This document shows, piece after piece, positions 59,071 through 64,000 of a DNA stretch of 64,000 nt. The stretch is from Pseudomonas tensinigenes (GTDB taxonomy: Bacteria > Pseudomonadota > Gammaproteobacteria > Pseudomonadales > Pseudomonadaceae). Position 1 is the first letter of the stretch. Every line of letters begins with the position of its first letter. The stretch spans positions 2,783,501-2,847,500 of the forward strand of contig NZ_CP077089.1 of assembly GCF_014268445.2 (NCBI RefSeq), read 5' to 3'. Under the pieces are notes generated by a model. The model ran no database searches. It had not been told where the DNA came from and saw only the letters and a program-made list of their open reading frames with translations. A program made the position numbers and the translations under genes.

Positions 59071-59310
59071 TCAGTGGACCTTGGTTCGGCTGATCGCGCG
59101 GGCTTTCACTTCCCGGGCATAGAGTTGCAACCGTTCTTCATCGCTTTGCAGCACCTCGCAGGATCTCAGCACGGTTTGCGCATCCGCCTCGTTGCCGGAT
59201 TTGCGCAATTGTTCCGCGATACGTTTCAGGTCGACCGCCGACCATCTCAAGTCCGATGCAACGCTTTGCAGATCGCGTTGAAGTTCGTGTTCGTATTCAT
59301 TGAGCCGCAT
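59071..59310 (-). CDS. small helical protein (79 residues)
   Basis: ATG at 59310 with GGAGG 5 bases upstream. The product begins MRLNEYEHELQRDLQSVASD and is a single long predicted helix or helical hairpin with heptad-like leucines. No family assigned. Confidence 0.7.
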   Translation of the reverse strand: MRLNEYEHELQRDLQSVASDLRWSAVDLKRIAEQLRKSGNEADAQTVLRSCEVLQSDEERLQLYAREVKARAISRTKVH

Positions 59311-59494
59311 GATCACCTCCAGAACATTCTCGGTAGAAAAGAGTAGTCGCATTTTTCGTCGATGGGCAAAGCCTGTTCATCAGCACGCTGAACGGTTGTG
59401 AAAAGTTGTGCAGATTGCGCCAAGGGCGCGTTGCCACGATGGATGTAGAGCCGCTTACACGCTACATTCACTTTTTTCAGATCAGGAATACACC

Positions 59495-59830
59495 ATGCGG
59501 ATATGGATCGGGAGTCTGGCGTTGGCCATGTTGGCGGGTTGCTCGTTGCCGGCCTCGTTGGTGCCGGGTGAGCCGAATATCAGCAAGACCAGCGCCAAGT
59601 CGCCCAAGGACTATGCGGCGTGTTTATTACCGTTGTGGCAGAAGGATGTGGCCAAGACTTCGCAGACATCGATTTCCAACGGCTATCGCATCACCGCACC
59701 GAGCATCATCACTGCGGACGAGATCCTCGACATCGTCAAGTACAAGGACGGAAGCCGGGTTTCGTTGTATCAGGGGCCGCCGTGGGCGAAGTCCGGTTCG
59801 TTGCGCCAATCGGTGCGTGATTGCCTGTAA
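59495..59830 (+). CDS. small lipoprotein (111 residues)
   Basis: The signal peptide ends in the lipobox LAGC (Cys16). Mature part has two cysteines (YAACLLP and SVRDCL) that could form a disulfide, and a beta-rich middle (ISNGYRITAPSIITADEILD). AGGAA precedes the ATG at 59495. The role is unknown; a perfect terminator follows. Confidence 0.75.
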   Translation: MRIWIGSLALAMLAGCSLPASLVPGEPNISKTSAKSPKDYAACLLPLWQKDVAKTSQTSISNGYRITAPSIITADEILDIVKYKDGSRVSLYQGPPWAKSGSLRQSVRDCL

Positions 59831-59852
59831 CGCTATTGTCCTATGCAAAAAA

Positions 59853-59886
59853 AGCAGAAACCGCATCGACGGTTTCTGCTTTTTTT
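59853..59886 (+). terminator. Rho-independent terminator
   Basis: AGCAGAAACCG, loop CATCGA, CGGTTTCTGCT, then seven T. An 11-bp perfect stem. Confidence 0.92.
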
Positions 59887-60029
59887 GGCTGCCTGGAGGC
59901 TGAAAGGTGTGGATCTGATTCGCGAAATGAACGGTGACAGTTGCGCACGAAGGGTTTTCTCCGTGTGCACTAGGCTTTTGCGGGGCGGTCGATAGTCAGG
60001 TCGGCCGGTCTTTCAAGGAGTCTCGGATC

Positions 60030-60635
60030 ATGGATGATCTGGTCAAAGAAGTTATTCCGCTGTTGCAGTATCTGATTCCCGGTTTTTTGTCAGCATGGAT
60101 TTTTTACTCACTGACGGCTTTCAAGCGACCCGATACGTTCGGGCAGATTGTGCAGGCGCTGATTTTCACGTTTGTGATTCAGGGAGCGGTTTTGGGGATT
60201 GGGGCAATGTGTTTGTGGGTGGGTTCGAGAGGGTTTTCTCTGGGGCAATGGGATGCCAAAGCGGAAACGATGTGGGCATTCGTTGTTTCGGTGACGCTCG
60301 GGTTGCTCTCCTGCTATCTGGCTACGAATGACAAATTGCATGGCTGGTTACGTAGTCGAAATGTCACGAAACAAACTTCCTATCCCAGCGAATGGTTCAG
60401 CATTTTTGCCCAACACCATCGTCTCGTCACACTGCATTTGAACGACGAAAGGCGCGTGTTTGGCTGGCCGGTGGAGTGGCCACCGGAATCCAGCAGTGGC
60501 CAGTTCGTGATGCAGAATCCCTGTTGGCTGGATGCCGAAGGGGCAGAAGTGCCCTTTGGCGCTGAGTTTTTGCTGATAGATTCCGGGAAGGTCAAGTGGG
60601 TCGAATTCGGCCCGAAATCGGAGGTTTCGTTATGA
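60030..60635 (+). CDS. DUF6338 family membrane protein
   Basis: Protein of 201 residues with three N-terminal helices (VIPLLQYLIPGFLSAWIFYS, QIVQALIFTFVIQGAVLGIG, MWAFVVSVTLGLLSCYLATN) and a soluble C-terminal domain (HHRLVTLHLNDERRVFGWPV, then NPCWLDAEGAEVPFGAEFLL). The pattern fits DUF6338. AAGGAG precedes the ATG at 60030. A 40-residue ORF overlaps its stop. Function unknown; the two-gene layout is shared with some phage-related or defence cassettes, but that is only a possibility. Confidence 0.75.
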   Translation: MDDLVKEVIPLLQYLIPGFLSAWIFYSLTAFKRPDTFGQIVQALIFTFVIQGAVLGIGAMCLWVGSRGFSLGQWDAKAETMWAFVVSVTLGLLSCYLATNDKLHGWLRSRNVTKQTSYPSEWFSIFAQHHRLVTLHLNDERRVFGWPVEWPPESSSGQFVMQNPCWLDAEGAEVPFGAEFLLIDSGKVKWVEFGPKSEVSL

Positions 60636-60754
60636 CAGCCAGAGCACCGCAACCAATGCCGGAATGGGTAGCGCGCCGCTACACGAAAGATGGCAAGCCA
60701 GTGGCAAATGCTCAGCCCAGAGCGCCGAGCGCTCCACCACCGCTGAAGAACTAG
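60632..60754 (+). CDS. small protein (40 residues), coupled to DUF6338
   Basis: ATG 60632 overlaps the upstream stop by 4 bp (ATGA) and has GGAGG 7 bases upstream. The product begins MTARAPQPMPEWVARRYTKD and is Pro-rich and basic. It ends 8 bases before the convergent LysR stop. Too short to place in a family. Confidence 0.6.
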   Translation: MTARAPQPMPEWVARRYTKDGKPVANAQPRAPSAPPPLKN

Positions 60755-60761
60755 TATTTCC

Positions 60762-61661
60762 CTAGCCCCAACCCTCAGCCACTGCCCGGCGAATCGCTTC
60801 CAGCAACATCGCAAACGCCGGGTTGTCGTTGTTCTCCCGCCAGATCAGATGCAGCTCGCTCTGCACCCCTTCACCCAGATCGATATCGCGAAACACTACA
60901 TTTTTGAACACCACACTGGTGGCGCAACGGGGCACCAGCGCCAGGCCCATGCCAGCGTTGACCAAGGCCAGAATCGTCAGCGACGACCCCAGCCACTGCA
61001 CGTAATCCGGCGCAACCCGGGCCGAACGCAGCATGCCGGTCAGCAATTCGTTGAACGGCGGATACGCGGCGTGGGAGTACATCAGGAACGGCTGTTTATC
61101 CAGGTCACTGACTGCCACTTCAGCCGCCGTTGCCAATGGATGTCCGCTTGGCACTGCCAGCACAAACGGCTCGCGCACCAGGCACTCGGTGGCATACCCC
61201 GGCTCCAGTAACGGCGCGCGGGCAATGCCCAGATCAATCCGTCTCGCGCGCAGGGCTTCGTGCTGCTGGTAAGTGTTCATCTCCGACAGATCGATTTTCA
61301 CCTGCGGTTGTTTAAGTCGCGCCTCGGCAATGACTTTGGGCAAAAACTCATACACCGCGCTGCCGACAAAACTGATGTTCACCGAACCGATATCGCCCTC
61401 GGCAAACCGCCGGGCGGTTACCGCCGCTTGCTGTGCGCGTTCCAGCAGGTTCTGAGCTTCGATGAAGAAAGCACGGCCGGCGGCGGTTAACGCAACACTG
61501 CGGGTACTGCGAGTAAACAGCTCGACACCGAGGTGATGCTCGAGCAATTGAATCTGCCGGCTCAACGGTGGCTGCGTCATATTCAGCCGTTCGGCGGCGC
61601 GGCGAAAGTTGAGTTCGGTGGCGACAGTGGTGAAGCAGCGCAGTTGGGTCAATTCGAACAT
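60762..61661 (-). CDS. LysR-family regulator, probably of glucarate genes
   Basis: Regulator of 299 residues. The N-terminal HTH covers MFELTQLRCFTTVATELNFR, then RLNMTQPPLSRQIQLLEHHL. The effector domain follows from about residue 90. Its ATG is at 61661; a longer frame is less likely. It is divergent from the gudP-gudD operon, so it is the likely activator or repressor for glucarate use. Confidence 0.88.
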   Translation of the reverse strand: MFELTQLRCFTTVATELNFRRAAERLNMTQPPLSRQIQLLEHHLGVELFTRSTRSVALTAAGRAFFIEAQNLLERAQQAAVTARRFAEGDIGSVNISFVGSAVYEFLPKVIAEARLKQPQVKIDLSEMNTYQQHEALRARRIDLGIARAPLLEPGYATECLVREPFVLAVPSGHPLATAAEVAVSDLDKQPFLMYSHAAYPPFNELLTGMLRSARVAPDYVQWLGSSLTILALVNAGMGLALVPRCATSVVFKNVVFRDIDLGEGVQSELHLIWRENNDNPAFAMLLEAIRRAVAEGWG

Positions 61662-61780
61662 TGATCTAATCCAGGTATCAATCGAATGCCAAGTTAGATT
61701 AGACGGGATCAATGATCGCCGTCCATGATCGGCCCATCGCTTTACGCCATCCCTAAAAAAACAAGATCGGGAGTCGCCCC
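61662..61780. promoter_or_regulatory. divergent promoter region, LysR / gudP
   Basis: TCTAATC (about 61665) and GATTAGA (about 61697) are exact reverse complements spaced three helical turns apart, placed as a LysR-type operator between the divergent genes. Confidence 0.5.
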
Positions 61781-63148
61781 TTGAAAAACCTCCAGAGTCC
61801 GCTGGACGTCACGGTTCTCGCCCGTGCCGCCGCCAAGGTCAAGCGCCACGTGCTGCCGCTGTTCGTGGTGATGTTCATCGTCAACTACATCGATCGGGTC
61901 AACATCGGTTTTGTGCGCAGTCACCTAGAGACGGATCTGGGCATCGGCGCTGCGGCTTATGGCCTCGGCGCCGGTTTGTTCTTTGTGGGCTACGCACTGT
62001 TCGAAGTGCCGTCCAACATGCTTCTGCAGCGTTATGGCGCGCGGGTCTGGCTGACGCGGATCATGTTCACCTGGGGCGCAGCGGCCATGGCCATGGCGTT
62101 CGTCAGAGGTGAAACCAGTTTCTATGTGTTGCGCTTTATTCTCGGCGCGGCCGAGGCGGGGTTCTTTCCGGGGATCATTTACTACTTCACCCAATGGCTG
62201 CCGGCCTCCGAGCGCGGCAAGACCATGGCGGTATTTCTCAGCGGGTCGGCCATTGCTTCGGTGATCTCCGGCCCGGTGTCCGGTGCGTTGCTGCATATCA
62301 GCGGTCTGGGCCTGCATGGCTGGCAGTGGATGTTCCTGATCGAAGGCGCGGCGTCGGTGGTGCTATGCGCATTCGTATGGTTCTGGCTGCAATCGCATCC
62401 GCGTCAGGCCAAGTGGTTGAGCGAAGAGGAACGCGAAGCGCTGGTGGCGGCGATTGCCGAGGAACAGCGCGCTCGCGAGGCGTCGCAGGTGGCCAAGCCG
62501 TCGATGTTCAAGCTGTTGGCGGATCGGCAGATTGCGCTGTTCTGTTTCATCTATTTCTCCATCGCACTGACCATTTACGGCGCGACGTTCTGGCTGCCGA
62601 GCATGATCAAGAAGATGGGCAACCTCGGTGACTTCCAGGTCGGCCTGCTCAACTCGATCCCGTGGATCATTTCGATTGTTGCCATGTACGGTTTCGCGGC
62701 CATGGCCGGCAAGTGGAAATTCCAGCAAGCCTGGGTCGCGCTGACGCTGGTGATCGCGGCGATCGGCATGTTCATGTCAACCACTGGCGGGCCGATTTTC
62801 GCCTTCGTCGCCATCTGTTTCGCCGCCATCGGTTTCAAGGCTGCATCGGCACTGTTCTGGCCGATCCCGCAAAGCTATCTGGATGCGCGCATTGCCGCGG
62901 CGGTGATCGCGTTGATCAACTCCATCGGCAACCTCGGCGGTTTCGTTGCGCCGACGGCGTTCGGCATCCTCGAAGAAACCACCGGCTCCATCGAGGGCGG
63001 ACTTTATGGTCTGGCGGCGACGTCGCTGATCGCGGCGGTGGTGATCTTCTTCGCCCGCACGGCGCCAGGAGCCAAAGGCAAAACCCCGGCAAAGCCCCGT
63101 GACGAGACCGCCGTTGTTGCGACGGCCAGCCCGGCCGCGAGCCACTGA
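61781..63148 (+). CDS. gudP: MFS transporter for D-glucarate/galactarate
   Basis: Anion:cation symporter family carrier of 455 residues with twelve predicted helices. MFIVNYIDRVNIGFVRSHLE, then GYALFEVPSNMLLQRYGARV and AAEAGFFPGIIYYFTQWLPA are the characteristic stretches. It starts with TTG at 61781, with GGGAG 7 bases upstream. The glucarate dehydratase gene follows 30 bases later. The substrate is inferred from that neighbour. Confidence 0.85.
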   Translation: MKNLQSPLDVTVLARAAAKVKRHVLPLFVVMFIVNYIDRVNIGFVRSHLETDLGIGAAAYGLGAGLFFVGYALFEVPSNMLLQRYGARVWLTRIMFTWGAAAMAMAFVRGETSFYVLRFILGAAEAGFFPGIIYYFTQWLPASERGKTMAVFLSGSAIASVISGPVSGALLHISGLGLHGWQWMFLIEGAASVVLCAFVWFWLQSHPRQAKWLSEEEREALVAAIAEEQRAREASQVAKPSMFKLLADRQIALFCFIYFSIALTIYGATFWLPSMIKKMGNLGDFQVGLLNSIPWIISIVAMYGFAAMAGKWKFQQAWVALTLVIAAIGMFMSTTGGPIFAFVAICFAAIGFKAASALFWPIPQSYLDARIAAAVIALINSIGNLGGFVAPTAFGILEETTGSIEGGLYGLAATSLIAAVVIFFARTAPGAKGKTPAKPRDETAVVATASPAASH

Positions 63149-63178
63149 ATTGATTGTTGATCTGCCAGGAGCGTTATC

Positions 63179-64000
63179 TTGAAAATCACCCGCGTAACTG
63201 TGACCCCGATTGCCTTTCGCGATCCGCCGCTGCTCAACGCCAGCGGCATCCACGAACCCTTCGCCCTGCGCTCGATCATCGAGATCGAAAGCGACAACGG
63301 CTACATCGGCCTCGGCGAAAGCTATGGCGATGCCCCGGCGCTGGCGATTCAGCAGCAGTTGCAGGCGCAGTTGATCGGTCTCGATCCGTTCAACCTCAAC
63401 CAGTTGCGCGCCATCGTGCAGGCCACCGTCGCCGCGAATAAACCTGCCAGTCTCGCCGGTGCTGAACTGGCCCCCGGTTCCCACGCCAGTAAAGCAGTGA
63501 GCAATGCCTATTCGGCGTTCGAAGTGGCGTTCCTCGATCTGCAGGCGCATTACCTGAATGTGCCGCTGGTGGATCTGCTCGGCGGCGCGATTCGCGATGA
63601 AGTGCCGTTCAGCGCTTACCTGTTCTTCAAGTACGCGCAGCATGTCGATTCGCCGTACAAACCGGACAATTGGGGCGAGGCGCTCAGCGAGCAACAGATC
63701 GTTGCGCAGGCTGCGCGGATGATCGAGGCATACGGCTTCAAGAGCATCAAGCTCAAGGCCGGTACGTTGCCGCCAGAGCATGAAGTGGCGTGCATCAAGG
63801 CGCTGAAAAAAGCCTTCCCCGGTTACCCGTTGCGCATCGACCCGAATGGCAACTGGTCATTGGAAACCTCGATTCGCATGGCTGAATTGCTCGGCGATGA
63901 TCTGCAGTATTACGAAGACCCGACCCCGGGTCTCGACGGCATGGCTGAGCTGCACAAGCGCACTGGTCTGCCGCTGGCGACCAATATGGTGGTCACCGAT
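63179..64000 (+). CDS. gudD: glucarate dehydratase, 5' part (cut by window edge)
   Basis: Enolase-superfamily enzyme that dehydrates D-glucarate to 5-keto-4-deoxy-glucarate. The 274 visible residues include the N-terminal capping domain (PIAFRDPPLLNASGIHEPFA), the KxK motif in FKSIKLKAG, the metal-binding IDPNGNW and the EDPTPG loop. The His-Asp acid/base pair lies beyond the right edge. It starts with TTG 63179 preceded by AGGAG. It is downstream of gudP in one operon. Confidence 0.93.
   Translation, partial: MKITRVTVTPIAFRDPPLLNASGIHEPFALRSIIEIESDNGYIGLGESYGDAPALAIQQQLQAQLIGLDPFNLNQLRAIVQATVAANKPASLAGAELAPGSHASKAVSNAYSAFEVAFLDLQAHYLNVPLVDLLGGAIRDEVPFSAYLFFKYAQHVDSPYKPDNWGEALSEQQIVAQAARMIEAYGFKSIKLKAGTLPPEHEVACIKALKKAFPGYPLRIDPNGNWSLETSIRMAELLGDDLQYYEDPTPGLDGMAELHKRTGLPLATNMVVTD

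Overview
The window looks like chromosome of a Pseudomonas species of the P. fluorescens group. The evidence is GC-rich coding with Pseudomonas-type Shine-Dalgarno sites, many copies of the REP element built on a GTGGGAGCGAGCCTGCTCGCGA core, TTG/GTG starts, and genes typical of the group: a serralysin protease, alkC, an arsRCH cluster, a six-gene Mnh/Pha antiporter, DUF6124, azlCD and gudPD. I saw no rRNA, tRNA, CRISPR array, integrase or transposase.

Layout. 0-2.9 kb: 5' part of topB with a LexA-type box in front of it, a stand-alone serralysin and a DUF427 protein. 3.0-4.2 kb: an AT-richer two-gene cassette whose second product has PD-(D/E)XK nuclease signatures, closed by a perfect 15-bp hairpin. 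4.2-8.7 kb: MHS-type transporter, GMC oxidoreductase and a divergent LysR regulator. 8.9-10.5 kb: arsR-arsC-arsH without an efflux pump gene. 10.5-13.4 kb: universal stress protein, zinc alcohol dehydrogenase and GNAT acetyltransferase, each preceded by an ANR/FNR-type box at a similar distance. 13.5-19.8 kb: a tightly overlapping seven-gene operon (thermostable-hemolysin/GNAT-like protein, AMP-forming ligase, haem-oxygenase-like diiron protein, SDR, periplasmic TPR protein, response regulator, sensor kinase). It looks like a small-molecule pathway with its own two-component system. 20.0-22.8 kb: cytochrome b561, DUF4287, GNAT, a regular four-unit REP array, and a DUF6124 gene with a long structured leader. 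22.8-25.7 kb: a strongly AT-rich block of three genes (DUF4062, a GIY-YIG-like protein, an unassigned helical protein) inserted before alkC.

25.7-36.8 kb: alkC coupled to a GST gene, an RpiR regulator, a two-cysteine DksA paralogue, a chemoreceptor with a C-terminal sensor, several small conserved proteins, an orphan glycine-betaine-type binding protein, and a TonB receptor with a DUF2946 protein. 36.9-43.5 kb: DUF3995 protein and the mnhACDEFG operon. 43.7-52.4 kb: an EamA exporter divergent from an XRE-cupin regulator/flavoprotein pair, ppnN, DUF3087, an Rrf2-regulated thioredoxin-reductase-like enzyme, DUF2784, azlCD, and a 48-residue acidic protein with a clear terminator. 53-57.9 kb: SRAP (YedK), two divergent sulfonate-type binding-protein loci around a duplicated inverted repeat, and a lipoprotein deacetylase. 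57.9-60.8 kb: small genes, a Nudix hydrolase, and a DUF6338 gene overlapping a 40-residue ORF. 60.8-64 kb: glucarate catabolism (LysR, gudP, gudD), the last cut by the window edge.

The least explained parts are the AT-rich three-gene block at 22.8-25.7 kb, the nuclease-like pair at 3.0-4.2 kb, the diiron/AMP-ligase operon at 13.5-19.8 kb and the DUF6124 leader. None of these has a function I can prove from sequence alone.
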